64,000 nt of DNA from CAYPAU01 sp964408825 (GCA_964408825.1 CAYPAU010000001.1:62001-126000); one strand, 5' to 3'. Numbered from the stretch's first letter, positions 51,821 to 60,873 are shown. Notes: generated by a model from the letters alone, not told the origin. Program-made: numbers and translations.

Positions 51821-51863
51821 ACAAGTATACAAGTATTGTATATATTTTGTATTTACTTGTCAA
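51821..51863 (-). promoter_or_regulatory. Toxin-antitoxin promoter with operator repeats
   Basis: Minus strand TTGACA (51863-51858), 17 bp, TACAAT (51840-51835). ACAAGTAT occurs twice in tandem (51821-51828, 51829-51836) and TACTTGT in inverse orientation (51854-51860) across the -35, a layout expected for RHH autorepression. Confidence 0.75.
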
Positions 51864-51887
51864 TAGTTATTGTTTTAGTATATTAGT

Positions 51888-52934
51888 TTATTGCATTCCG
51901 AGGTAAGAGAGGCGGTTGTATTTAGCGACTCTTTCTCCTCTGTCCATTCCTCCGAATTTTACGAAGTCCGCATCAACCCACAGCGCAAAATCTACGATCC
52001 AGTCATCTATGGTTTCCTCTCCTCTATGGGACACAATAATTTTAAGTTTGGCTTTTTTGGCAATTCTAACTGCTTCAAGGGTTCCCGAGATAGTTCCGTT
52101 TTGATTGGGTTTTATTACTGCCGCATTTATCGCTTTAAAATCTATGGCTTTTTGAAGCCTTTTTGGATTTGTAGCTGTTAAATCATCCCCAACTATCATT
52201 ATTTTTTCGGAAAACCTTGAGCAGAAAGAAATCCACTCCTCCCAATCTTCATCGGGAAAAGGGTCCTCTATGGATTTTATATTATAATTTGAGACAAGCA
52301 TGTCGAAATTTACCACTTGTCCTTCCCCAAAATTTGCTGCAGCATCCACGGCAATTTCTTTTTTGGGAAAAACTTTTTTGATAGTATCAAGTGCGATAAT
52401 ATTATCAAAACCTACGGGAGAAAATCCTCCTTCTGCCCCTACGGTACTTTGCAAATTGTTTTTTTCAAGATAGGCTCTTAACATTTTAAAGTCTAAAATG
52501 GCCTCTCTTAAAGAATCCTCAATTATCATAAATTCTTGCATAGAGATATTGGGATTTCCGTGTTTACCTCCTTCAAAAAGAAGAAGCATGAGTCGCGGGA
52601 ATTTTAAATTTTGATGTTTAGAAACTTTGGATTGAGCTTTCCAAAATGCTCCCGAGAGAGCAAGCGAAGCATTTCCTCCTAAGCCCAACTCATCGAGCCT
52701 TTTGTCAAGTTCTTCCTGTGTCCATCTTTTATTTAATATAATATTTTTTATTTTTCTGATTTGAGATATTGCTTCGTCTGCGGTTACAATTCTTGCTTCA
52801 TATTTTCCCGTAGAGATTCCGGCCGGTACGATAAGTTCTTCGGAGGTTCCATTTTCAAGTTCGATTTTAACTTTTATTGTCTCATTGCCAAGCGATGCTA
52901 AGGTTTTGCCTTCTGTTAAGTTTTTGATCCTCAT
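51888..52934 (-). CDS. Enolase-like protein, shortened
   Basis: 348 residues versus ~430 for enolase. The barrel is recognisable: GAEGGFSP, VDAAANF (metal Asp), SIEDPFPDEDW (metal Glu), IVGDDLTATNP (metal Asp), IKPNQNGTISGTLEA (catalytic Lys), SHRGEETIDDWIVDFA and KFGGMDRGERVAKYNRL. The N-terminal capping domain is reduced: the usual GNPTVEVEV start is replaced by SLGNETIKVKIEL and internal parts are shorter. Active-site residues appear kept, so it may be a working minimal enolase or a related enzyme. It overlaps the dehydrogenase gene by ATGA. Confidence 0.85.
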   Translation of the reverse strand: MRIKNLTEGKTLASLGNETIKVKIELENGTSEELIVPAGISTGKYEARIVTADEAISQIRKIKNIILNKRWTQEELDKRLDELGLGGNASLALSGAFWKAQSKVSKHQNLKFPRLMLLLFEGGKHGNPNISMQEFMIIEDSLREAILDFKMLRAYLEKNNLQSTVGAEGGFSPVGFDNIIALDTIKKVFPKKEIAVDAAANFGEGQVVNFDMLVSNYNIKSIEDPFPDEDWEEWISFCSRFSEKIMIVGDDLTATNPKRLQKAIDFKAINAAVIKPNQNGTISGTLEAVRIAKKAKLKIIVSHRGEETIDDWIVDFALWVDADFVKFGGMDRGERVAKYNRLSYLGMQ

Positions 52935-53926
52935 TCTACTATGTTTATTGGCTTCTGGTTAATAAATGCGTTTATATTTTCTACTGTTGTATCTAAAATT
53001 CTGTCGAGTGCCTCTTTGGAATTAAAGGCATTATGGGGAGTTATTAAAACTTTGGGATGGTTAAGCAAGATATGATTACCTATTAAAGTTTCATAATCTA
53101 CTTCTTTTTTAAATCCGCGGGTTAATATTTCTGCTTCTTCCGCAAGCTCTCTTTCCTCTTCAAGTACATCAAGGGCCACCCCCTCAAGTATTCCTTGCTC
53201 AAGTCCTATTATTAAAGCCTCTGTATCAATCAGTCCTCCTCTTGCGGTATTAATTAGGTAGGACCCCTTTTTAAATTTGAGAATATTTTCAGTATTTATT
53301 AAATGTTTTGTTTGGGGAGTTAAGGGAAGGTGAAGCGTTATTACATCCGAATTCGCAAGAAGATTATCAAGTTCTGCATATTCAAAACCCACCTTTTCTT
53401 TAATTTGAGGATCTTTGCTTCTGGTAGAAACCAAAATCTTCATTCCAAATCCCTTTGCAATTTCTGCCACATTGATACCAATTTTTCCAAGCCCAATTAT
53501 TCCTATTGTTTTTCCAAAGAGGTCTGTCCCTCTCAATTTACTGTGTTCAAAATTAAGAATTTTTGATTGGTTTATTGATTGGTATATTTTTCTGGTTAAG
53601 TTAAGGATTAGTCCAAATGTATATTCCGCAACGGTTCTTGAACCATATTCAGGAATATTTGATATTTTTATCCCGGAAGTTCTGCAGTAGGGTTGATCAA
53701 TGTTATCAAACCCTGTCGCCCTTATGGAAATGAATTTAAGGTTTGGAAGTTTTTTAAGAGTTTTCTCATTTAGGGTAGAGTTTATAAAAGTTGAAACTAT
53801 TTCGGAGTCTTTGAAAAGATCTGCGTTTTCTTCTGTAAGTTCATCCTCGTTAGAACCTGCATCCGGAAACTTATTTAAGAGACTTGTCTTCTCCCACTCT
53901 TGAACTTCAAAAAAAGAAATTTTCAT
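52931..53926 (-). CDS. D-lactate dehydrogenase-like 2-hydroxyacid dehydrogenase
   Basis: 331 residues. NAD motif GIIGLGKIG, catalytic Arg in NTARGGLIDTEAL, Glu in VLEEER, His in TPHNAFNSKEAL. The N-terminal substrate domain has ISIRATGFDNID, typical of D-LDH. It would reduce pyruvate to D-lactate and regenerate NAD+, consistent with fermentation. It is translationally coupled to the enolase-like gene. Confidence 0.92.
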   Translation of the reverse strand: MKISFFEVQEWEKTSLLNKFPDAGSNEDELTEENADLFKDSEIVSTFINSTLNEKTLKKLPNLKFISIRATGFDNIDQPYCRTSGIKISNIPEYGSRTVAEYTFGLILNLTRKIYQSINQSKILNFEHSKLRGTDLFGKTIGIIGLGKIGINVAEIAKGFGMKILVSTRSKDPQIKEKVGFEYAELDNLLANSDVITLHLPLTPQTKHLINTENILKFKKGSYLINTARGGLIDTEALIIGLEQGILEGVALDVLEEERELAEEAEILTRGFKKEVDYETLIGNHILLNHPKVLITPHNAFNSKEALDRILDTTVENINAFINQKPINIVE

Positions 53927-53933
53927 TAAGATA

Positions 53934-55055
53934 CTAAAGAGATAACCTTATTATTTTATCATCATTCTTCTTGGGAATGCCACGACCATCAGTATTACTT
54001 GTCAAAATATAAAGAGCTCCGTCGGGTCCTTCGACTACCTCTCTTATTCTTCCGTAATTTCCTTCAAAAAACTTACTTAATGAACCTGAACTTGGATCGT
54101 ATTTGAACAAAGAAACACCCCTAAGTCCTGCAAAATAAAAAGCGTTTTTATGGAAGGTGAGGCCTGAGGGCGCCCAGGTCTCGGAACCGCTGTTTATTAC
54201 AGGAGAGAATATACCGCTTTTGGTTTGGTCGCCCGTAACATTGGGCCAGCCGTAGTTTCCTCCCTTTTCTATTTTATTAAGTTCATCTTTTGCAGATGCT
54301 CCATGTTCTGTTGCCCAAAGATTGCCTTGATCATCCCAAGAGAGTCCCTGTACATTTCGGTGTCCGTATGAATAAACCTCATTATTAAAAGGATTCCCCG
54401 GAGCAGGTTTGCCTTGGTCCGTTACTCTGAGAATTTTTCCGGCCAGTGAATTTTTATTTTGTGAAAGAGAAGGGTTTTGGGCATCTCCGGTTCCTATGTA
54501 AAGAAATCCGTCCGGCTCGCCTCGCTGAGTCGAAGCGGGTCCAAATTTTATTCTCCCGCCGTTATGATTAATATTCCCCGGGATATTGTCCACGATTATT
54601 TTTTCATCCTGAAAAGAGTTATTCTCAAAAACAAATCTCGAAACTCTGTTTAGGGTGCTGCCATTATTATTTTCAAAAGTATAATAAAGGTAAATATATT
54701 TGTTTTGATTAAAATCAGGATGAATCGCAACTCCCATAAGTCCGCCTTCGCCTTGCGCTTTAACATTTGTAAGATCTGCAATTTGCTGGGGGTTTTCCTT
54801 AAATTCCTTATCGGTCAAAAGAACTTGTCCTTCTCTTTGAGTCAGAAGGAAATCTCCGTTTGGGAGAAACGCAATCGCCCATGGGATTCTCAGATTTTTA
54901 GCAACAATGTCTTCTTTACCATAATTTTTTTCTTGTTTAACGTTGTCCTGAGGTTTAAATATCTTGGGCATGCCTAGTTTTGAATTGTTGATCAGAAGAA
55001 GATATGCGGAGGTTCCAAGGATTAAGGTTATAAAAAACAACTTAATTTTTTTCAC
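53934..55055 (-). CDS. PQQ-dependent aldose sugar dehydrogenase-like protein
   Basis: 373 residues starting at GTG. A signal or membrane helix, then a six-bladed propeller of the soluble glucose dehydrogenase (YliI/Asd) family: LRIPWAIAFLPNGDFLLTQR, GEGGLMGVAIHPDF, NHNGGRIKFGP, YSYGHRNVQGLSWDDQGNLW and TEHGASAKDELN. PQQ synthesis is unlikely in such a small genome, so the cofactor would be imported or the protein may do something else. TATAAT (55068-55063) lies 7 nt before the GTG. Confidence 0.9.
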   Translation of the reverse strand: MKKIKLFFITLILGTSAYLLLINNSKLGMPKIFKPQDNVKQEKNYGKEDIVAKNLRIPWAIAFLPNGDFLLTQREGQVLLTDKEFKENPQQIADLTNVKAQGEGGLMGVAIHPDFNQNKYIYLYYTFENNNGSTLNRVSRFVFENNSFQDEKIIVDNIPGNINHNGGRIKFGPASTQRGEPDGFLYIGTGDAQNPSLSQNKNSLAGKILRVTDQGKPAPGNPFNNEVYSYGHRNVQGLSWDDQGNLWATEHGASAKDELNKIEKGGNYGWPNVTGDQTKSGIFSPVINSGSETWAPSGLTFHKNAFYFAGLRGVSLFKYDPSSGSLSKFFEGNYGRIREVVEGPDGALYILTSNTDGRGIPKKNDDKIIRLSL

Positions 55056-55205
55056 ATTTTTTATTATATTCTTAATTTCTTAAGTTTGCACACATAATTC
55101 TTGATCTCCCTAAAGCTATCTGTTATTATTTAATTTAATTAGTTAACCCTCCGGGGTTGACTTTTTTTGAACAAAATGTATAAAATTATATCAGACAAAG
55201 CAAAC

Positions 55206-56678
55206 ATGGTGTCCCTTGAGACTGTAGATGGGCGCATCGACCTACCGGAGAGGACCAAACTGGTTCCCCTAGATTTCCTTGAACAAATTTCACATCAAAT
55301 AAATCCACAAATTAGAGCAGACGGTATAAGAGCATCTTCTTCAACCGACAGATTTGGCCCAGCATCCGAATCAAACTCAAACGGGAGGCGTGGCTTAAGG
55401 CTCTTTGTAAGAGACGGACTGCAGGTTATTGAGGATAAAATACATGCTGATAGTCTTTTTCAAAACGGACTCTTCAAGCTTCCAATAGAAGAAGCCTTTT
55501 TTAGCTTATTAAAATATGTAGGAACAGAGGATGTACCCGAACGGGGAATTTATAGAGGCAAACAGGTACATGAGATTGGATATGTTGCGGATGGATTTCC
55601 AAGGCATTGGGTTTCTGATCCAAATGAGCTTGGAGTAAATCCTGACTCAAGAGATGCAACTCCTCACACTCTAATTGTCATGGACAAGATGCTTAAAATA
55701 CTTCCCGATAGACCTGATTTATTCGAAAGATTTTTATCATACGCAGTACCAATGCTTGAATGGGATTTGAAAGACTCAGAAGAGCATGGAGGATTTCCGA
55801 CATACACCGGTGCCGAATTTGATAAGGAGAGGAAAACCGAAGGCCTTACTAACCACAGATGGACAGACTGCGGCTATTTTGTAACAAATGAAAATGGGAC
55901 AATTCCCAAACACCCAATAGCTGCGGTAGAAATTGCTGCGATGACATGGGCCGCAAGGCTCAGATGGGCAGATAGGCTTGAGGGCAGGGAAGGATTTGAA
56001 GAATTAAGTCGAAAATTAAGAATATCGGCCGGAGAACTTCAGGGAAAATTTATGGAACATTTTGTTTTTGAAGATGAGGGAGGACCGTTTCTTGCAGATG
56101 CACTTGACGGAGACTTAAAGCCGGTAAAATCTGTTACCTGTAATCCAATAATCGCATTGTCCTACGATTATGAAGGGAACCAAATTGTTCAAGATGAAGA
56201 TTTGGTAAGAGAAATAATAGAAAGAACGTTTACCTTCTTTGATCCACGTGGCGGAATTTTGACGGTAGATCCGAAATCTTATACGCATCCTAAGAATATA
56301 TACCAGGGGAAAGAAGCTTTATGGATTAAGGTTCAGTCAAATGCCATGAGAGCACTTCTTATAGCATCCAAAAGATTAAGAAAGTTAAATCCAACACTTT
56401 CAGGACAATATGAGAAGATGGCAATAACACTAGCCCAGGCATCTCTTAAGCCACCTCATCATTTTGCTTCCCCAATTGAAGTTGTTCTTCTTCTCCCCTC
56501 AGGAGGTTATAGGCGGTATGAAGAATACGATGAGGATGGGAAAAAGATTGGAGAAGCCTGCCGAGTTCAGTCATGGACAGGGAGTGCCATGGAATATGCA
56601 ATTTCATTCCTTAGGTCAAGGGGAATAAGTAATGTAGACATTTCCATACCAAACCCAAGTCTCTCTCAGGTTGTCTGA
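55206..56678 (+). CDS. Putative (alpha/alpha)6-barrel glycosidase
   Basis: 490 residues from ATG 55206 (MVSLETVDGRIDLPERTKLV). The longer frame begins upstream of the predicted start of transcription (TTGACT 55157-55162, 16 bp, TATAAA 55179-55184). Helix-rich with SRDATPHTLIVMDKMLKILP, TNHRWTDCGYFVTNENGTIP, HPIAAVEIAAMTWAA and YQGKEALWIKVQSNAMRALL, which recall glycogen-debranching C-terminal domains and related (alpha/alpha)6 glycosidases. The substrate is unknown. No signal peptide, so cytosolic. Moderate confidence in the class. Confidence 0.62.
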   Translation: MVSLETVDGRIDLPERTKLVPLDFLEQISHQINPQIRADGIRASSSTDRFGPASESNSNGRRGLRLFVRDGLQVIEDKIHADSLFQNGLFKLPIEEAFFSLLKYVGTEDVPERGIYRGKQVHEIGYVADGFPRHWVSDPNELGVNPDSRDATPHTLIVMDKMLKILPDRPDLFERFLSYAVPMLEWDLKDSEEHGGFPTYTGAEFDKERKTEGLTNHRWTDCGYFVTNENGTIPKHPIAAVEIAAMTWAARLRWADRLEGREGFEELSRKLRISAGELQGKFMEHFVFEDEGGPFLADALDGDLKPVKSVTCNPIIALSYDYEGNQIVQDEDLVREIIERTFTFFDPRGGILTVDPKSYTHPKNIYQGKEALWIKVQSNAMRALLIASKRLRKLNPTLSGQYEKMAITLAQASLKPPHHFASPIEVVLLLPSGGYRRYEEYDEDGKKIGEACRVQSWTGSAMEYAISFLRSRGISNVDISIPNPSLSQVV

Positions 56679-57145
56679 GACTGCCTCCCTTTACCGTTTT
56701 GTGAGGGAAGCTTTTCAATAGAGCTTATTTTTTCCTGAATAAAACTCATTGCGCTTTTGATATCATCCAAATCTTTTTGAATGTCTTCCACATCTTCTTC
56801 CAATTCCTCTTTTTCTTTTTCTTCTTCCTGCTGTTCTTTTTCTTCTTCAAGCTCACGATACTCATCAATAAGCGCCTGTCTTTTCTGAGCTACTAAAATA
56901 AAGGTTGCCAAAAAGACAGCCTCCAATGAAAGAAGTATATTGAAAATTTCAATTTGAAAAGGTCTGGTAATGAAAAAAAGCACGAAAGCAATTACATGAA
57001 AATAAACAAAAAACATGCCCCCCGAGAGGTTTGTTATTAATTCTGCCATACGTCCCTCAGTGGATTGAAGCCTTTTTTTTAGTTGTTCCGGCGTTATCTT
57101 CTTGGCTATTCTAAATGGTATCGTAGCTATTGTTTTTCTTGTCAT
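56666..57145 (-). CDS. DUF1003-like membrane protein
   Basis: 159 residues with two central membrane helices (FFVYFHVIAFVLFFITRPF; ILLSLEAVFLATFILVAQ). The second helix and the QKRQ that follows are the DUF1003 hallmark. A long acidic coiled-coil tail (EEEKEQQEEEKEKEELEEDV) occupies the C-terminal third. Function unknown. It overlaps the 3' end of the convergent glycosidase gene by 13 bp. Confidence 0.82.
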   Translation of the reverse strand: MTRKTIATIPFRIAKKITPEQLKKRLQSTEGRMAELITNLSGGMFFVYFHVIAFVLFFITRPFQIEIFNILLSLEAVFLATFILVAQKRQALIDEYRELEEEKEQQEEEKEKEELEEDVEDIQKDLDDIKSAMSFIQEKISSIEKLPSQNGKGRQSQTT

Positions 57146-57198
57146 ATTTAAATTTTAGTCCCGATCGTAAAGCGGTGTCAACCCCGCACCGCCTCCTC

Positions 57199-57227
57199 TT
57201 GACAACTAGCAAAGTGTATGATAGAGT
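57199..57227 (+). promoter_or_regulatory. lon promoter
   Basis: TTGACA (57199-57204), 17 bp, TAGAGT (57222-57227). The transcript would start near 57234, which rules out the upstream ATG at 57218 and supports ATG 57248. No sign of a heat-shock CIRCE or HAIR box. Confidence 0.55.
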
Positions 57228-57247
57228 GCCAATACTACGATAAATTT

Positions 57248-59668
57248 ATGGAAAAATTAATCCCGGTAATTCCAATAAGAGACGGGATCATCTTTCCAAA
57301 GATAGATTCTGTTTTAACTTTTGGAAGGCCCAAGAGCCTTGCCGCACTTGAGAGTTCTTTTCAGGGAGAAAGAGTCGTTTGTTTTGTCCTTCAAAAAAAC
57401 CCAAGACTCAATGAGCCTGAATCTCAGGATTTATATGAAATAGGGACCCTTTCCAGAATAGAAAGAATGATAAGATCGGACGGGGAGATAAATGCTCAGG
57501 TAAAAGGTATTTCAAGAGCAAAAATATTATCTTATGAGCCCCACGAACAATTCTTACTTGCAAAAGTAACTGAGCTTGAAGATGTTCTTGCGGAAGATCC
57601 CCAAATAAAGGCTCTTTGCAATCACATAACCAATCAGTTCAGAAAAGCAATAAACCTTGGAAAATCAGTAGACTTTCTTGCCTTCATGAATATAATGTCT
57701 GATAATTCCCCTTCGGAGCTTGCAGATCTTATAGCTTCTGTATTGGATGTAAAACCACAGGAGCGGCAGGAGCTTTTGGAAATGATAGATGTAAAACAGA
57801 GACTTGAAAAAGTTTCAGACCTTTTAAGTAAAGAAATAAAAGTCTTGGAACTTGAAAGAAAGCTTGCCTCAAAGACTCAGGAAAGATTTGAAAAAGGAGC
57901 AAAAGAGGCATTGCTTAGGGAAAGACTTAAGACTATCGAAAAAGAACTTGGGCAAAGTGAGGAAGATGGCGAAATAAGAGAGCTTTTGGACAAAATAAAA
58001 GAGGCAGGGATGCCTGAGGACGTTGAGGAAAAGGCAAGGAAAGAGCTTAAGAAACTTGGGCAAATGAATCAATTTAATCCGGAAGCAGGTTACATCAGAA
58101 ATTATCTGGATTGGCTTGTAAGTCTTCCATGGAGCAAGGAAAGCAAGAGCGATGTTGATATAAAATCGGCAGAAAAAATTCTAGATGAGGACCACTATGG
58201 ACTTAAAAAGATTAAAGAAAGAATTGTTGAGTACTTGGCAGTTCATAAGCTCTCGGGGAAGATGAAAGGTCCGATCCTCTGTTTTGTGGGACCACCGGGT
58301 GTTGGAAAAACATCTATTGGAAAATCCATAGCAAGAGCATTAAATCGCAAATTTGTAAGGGTTTCTTTGGGCGGTATTAGAGACGAAGCAGAGATTAGGG
58401 GACACAGGAGAACCTATGTTGGGGCTCTTCCCGGAAGGATAATTCAAGGTGTTAAGGACGCAGGTACCAGAAATCCTGTCTTTATGCTCGATGAAATAGA
58501 TAAGGTAGGGGCAGATTTTAGAGGCGATCCATCCTCGGCACTCTTAGAAGCATTGGATCCCGAGCAAAATAATTCCTTCTCAGACCATTATCTTGAAGTA
58601 CCTTTTGATCTTTCGGACGTAATGTTTGTTACAACCGCAAACGTTTTAGATACAATTCCTCCGGCACTTCGCGACAGACTTGAAATTATTAACTTCGCTG
58701 GTTACACCCATGATGAGAAGTATAAAATTGCCAAAGAGTTCCTTCTTAAGAAACAAATGGAAAGCCACGGACTTTCCGATAAAACTGTCGAAGTAAAAGA
58801 CGATGCCATAAAGTTCGCAATCCAGCATTACACACGAGAAGCAGGAGTAAGAAGTTTGGAGCGACAAATCGCATCGGTTCTGCGGAAAATTGCAAAGATT
58901 ATTGCGGAGGCTATGCCTGCCGCCCGCCTGCCGGGCGGACAGGGCAGGCAGGGCAAAAAGACAAAGATTGCAATTGGGGCAAAAGATATACCTAAATACT
59001 TGGGTCCAATAAAGCTAAGAGGTACTTTGGTTGAAAAGAAGGATGAAATAGGGATGTCCACTGGTCTTGCTTGGACAGAGGCAGGGGGAGACATACTATT
59101 TATAGAGGTAGCTCTTATGCCGGGCAAGGGGAATTTGATACTTACGGGTCAGCTTGGAGATGTCATGAAGGAATCCTGTCAGGCTGCGATGAGCTACATA
59201 AGGGCAAGAGCAAAGCTAATGGGACTTCCTGAGAAGTTCTATTCAAAAATTGACGTACATGTTCATGTTCCGGAAGGCGCAGTTCCCAAAGACGGGCCTT
59301 CGGCAGGAATTGCTATAACAACTGCAATTGTTTCTGCACTGACCCGAATACCGGTTAATCGAAAAGTCGGGATGACAGGTGAGGTTACGCTTCGGGGAAG
59401 AGCGCTTGAAATAGGCGGAGTCAAGGAAAAAGTGATAGCTGCTCACAGAGCGGGTTTAAAGACCATAATAATGCCAAAGGATAATAAGAAAGACCTCGAA
59501 GATGTGCCAAAAGAAGTAATAAAAGACTTAAGTTTTAAGTTTGTCAATCACATGGACGAGGTTTTAAATATTGCTCTTATGAAACCGCTTCAGAGAATTA
59601 AGGCTCATGAGGCAGAGCCGGCACCAAGACCCATGCTCCACGCCACCCCTCCAACTCAGGCAGACTAG
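57248..59668 (+). CDS. lon: ATP-dependent protease Lon
   Basis: 806 residues from ATG 57248 (MEKLIPVIPIRDGIIFPKID). LonA: N-terminal substrate domain and coiled coil (to ~340), AAA+ module with Walker A GPPGVGKTSIGKSI and Walker B VFMLDEIDKVG, then the serine-lysine protease domain with PKDGPSAGIAI (Ser) and GGVKEKVIAAHRAG (Lys). Between the AAA+ and protease domains, MPAARLPGGQGRQGK is encoded by a GC-rich perfect hairpin, an in-frame insert in a linker. The C-terminus is Pro-rich. Confidence 0.96.
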   Translation: MEKLIPVIPIRDGIIFPKIDSVLTFGRPKSLAALESSFQGERVVCFVLQKNPRLNEPESQDLYEIGTLSRIERMIRSDGEINAQVKGISRAKILSYEPHEQFLLAKVTELEDVLAEDPQIKALCNHITNQFRKAINLGKSVDFLAFMNIMSDNSPSELADLIASVLDVKPQERQELLEMIDVKQRLEKVSDLLSKEIKVLELERKLASKTQERFEKGAKEALLRERLKTIEKELGQSEEDGEIRELLDKIKEAGMPEDVEEKARKELKKLGQMNQFNPEAGYIRNYLDWLVSLPWSKESKSDVDIKSAEKILDEDHYGLKKIKERIVEYLAVHKLSGKMKGPILCFVGPPGVGKTSIGKSIARALNRKFVRVSLGGIRDEAEIRGHRRTYVGALPGRIIQGVKDAGTRNPVFMLDEIDKVGADFRGDPSSALLEALDPEQNNSFSDHYLEVPFDLSDVMFVTTANVLDTIPPALRDRLEIINFAGYTHDEKYKIAKEFLLKKQMESHGLSDKTVEVKDDAIKFAIQHYTREAGVRSLERQIASVLRKIAKIIAEAMPAARLPGGQGRQGKKTKIAIGAKDIPKYLGPIKLRGTLVEKKDEIGMSTGLAWTEAGGDILFIEVALMPGKGNLILTGQLGDVMKESCQAAMSYIRARAKLMGLPEKFYSKIDVHVHVPEGAVPKDGPSAGIAITTAIVSALTRIPVNRKVGMTGEVTLRGRALEIGGVKEKVIAAHRAGLKTIIMPKDNKKDLEDVPKEVIKDLSFKFVNHMDEVLNIALMKPLQRIKAHEAEPAPRPMLHATPPTQAD
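58915..58949 (+). repeat. GC-rich nested palindrome in lon linker
   Basis: GCCTGCC (58915-58921) pairs with GGCAGGC (58943-58949). Inside it GCCCGCC (58922-58928) pairs with GGGCGG (58933-58938). It is read in frame between the ATPase and protease domains. Same style as the ftsE and yqeY inserts. Confidence 0.75.
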
Positions 59669-59704
59669 TTTGCGCAGGGATTTTTAATCCAATATAATGT
59701 TTAG

Positions 59705-60412
59705 ATGGAGTTGCTTCTTCAGGTTTCTGATTTTTTTCTTCATCTCGATAAATACCTCGCAGTTATAATCTCAGCAGTCGGACCTCTTACATACGTAGTC
59801 TTATTTGCAATAGTTTTCGTTGAAACCGGATTTGTAATCATGCCTTTTCTTCCCGGGGATTCGCTTCTTTTTATATCAGGCGCACTGTCCGGAACAGGAC
59901 ACTTAAATGTTTTTTTGGTTTACGCTACCCTATTTTTGGCAGCTGTAATAGGGGATACCGTGAACTATTGGGTGGGTCATCACATAGGGCCGCGGGTTTT
60001 CTCAAAAGAAAATTCAAGAATTTTCAAAAAAGAATATCTCGAGAGGACTCGGGAATTTTACGAAAAGCATGGAGGAAAGACCATTATACTTGCCCGCTTT
60101 ATTCCAATAATTCGCTCTTTTGCTCCTTTTGTGGCAGGAGTAGGCAAAATGCATTACAAAACGTTTTTAATGTACAACGTCTCAGGGGCATTTGTCTGGG
60201 TAACTCTATTTGTGCTTGGTGGCTATTTCTTTGGAGGACTTCCGATTATCAAAGAAAACTTTCACTACACTGTATTTATAATCGTGTTCCTATCCTTCCT
60301 TCCAATGGTTATCGAGTATATAAATCACAAACGCAGAAAAAGATTGGCAAGAGAAAAGACCACATATGAGGAAATAGAAAAAACTTTCGAAAAAGAACAC
60401 CTCGCCGACTAG
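59705..60412 (+). CDS. DedA-family membrane protein
   Basis: 235 residues, DedA/SNARE-associated family, lipid scramblase-like. VFVETGFVIMPFLPGDSLLF (conserved E and PGD), NYWVGHHIGPRVFSKENS, HGGKTIILARFIPIIRSFAP (the R-F-x-P-x-x-R motif) and GVGKMHYKTFLMYN are present. Involved in membrane lipid flipping and homeostasis. It is followed directly by tRNA-Glu. Confidence 0.93.
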   Translation: MELLLQVSDFFLHLDKYLAVIISAVGPLTYVVLFAIVFVETGFVIMPFLPGDSLLFISGALSGTGHLNVFLVYATLFLAAVIGDTVNYWVGHHIGPRVFSKENSRIFKKEYLERTREFYEKHGGKTIILARFIPIIRSFAPFVAGVGKMHYKTFLMYNVSGAFVWVTLFVLGGYFFGGLPIIKENFHYTVFIIVFLSFLPMVIEYINHKRRKRLAREKTTYEEIEKTFEKEHLAD

Positions 60413-60421
60413 CGTTTGAAA

Positions 60422-60450
60422 TTGTAATTAAACCCAGATTAAGGTAAAAT
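60422..60450 (+). promoter_or_regulatory. tRNA-Glu promoter
   Basis: TTGTAA (60422-60427), 17 bp, TAAAAT (60445-60450, in AAGGTAAAAT). The mature tRNA begins 10 nt downstream, the same geometry as tRNA-Gln. Confidence 0.8.
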
Positions 60451-60460
60451 AATGGCAGTT

Positions 60461-60533
60461 GGCCCCATCGTCTAGTGGCCTAGGACGGCAGGTTCTCATC
60501 CTGCAAACCCGGATTCGACTTCCGGTGGGGTCA
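60461..60533 (+). tRNA. tRNA-Glu (anticodon CTC)
   Basis: Cloverleaf: acceptor GGCCCCA/TGGGGTC (one G-T pair), D-arm with TAGTGGCCTAGGA, anticodon stem GCAGG/CCTGC with loop TTCTCAT (CTC at 60495-60497), T-arm CCGGA-TTCGACT-TCCGG, discriminator A. CCA is not encoded. Its 3' end 60518-60534 is repeated perfectly at 60898-60914 beyond the GIY-YIG gene. Confidence 0.97.
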
Positions 60534-60561
60534 CTTCGGCAAGCTCAGTGCAAGCACTTCT

Positions 60562-60873
60562 ATGCTAAAGGCTTCAGAGTGGTTCATCTATATGCTTCTT
60601 TGCGATAATAAAACTTTCTACACGGGGATTACTGATAATTTTATCGAGAGGTTTATAAAACATATAAATAAACAGAATATATCTACAAAAAAGTTTTTAA
60701 AAATTAAATTTGTTTATGCAGAAAAATATCGAGACAAATATCAAGCGGCAAGGAGAGAAAAACAGCTCAAAGGTTGGTCGCATGCAAAGAAGCAGTTAAT
60801 GATTGACGGAAAACTTGGAATTAATACTTGTACTGAGTTTGTTGAAGATCTCATTTCGAAGCTGAATCTTTGA
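60562..60873 (+). CDS. GIY-YIG endonuclease, tRNA-Glu cassette
   Basis: 103 residues of the YhbQ/UPF0213-like GIY-YIG type. WFIYMLLCDNKTFYTGITDN holds the two signature strands (F-I-Y and Y-T-G), IERFIKHIN the Arg region, and AARREKQLKGWSHAKKQLMI the catalytic Glu and the KGW motif. It is clearly a different subfamily from the tRNA-Gln cassette nuclease. It lies 28 bp after tRNA-Glu, and a copy of the tRNA 3' end follows 24 bp after its stop. A role in insertion is inferred. Confidence 0.9.
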   Translation: MLKASEWFIYMLLCDNKTFYTGITDNFIERFIKHINKQNISTKKFLKIKFVYAEKYRDKYQAARREKQLKGWSHAKKQLMIDGKLGINTCTEFVEDLISKLNL

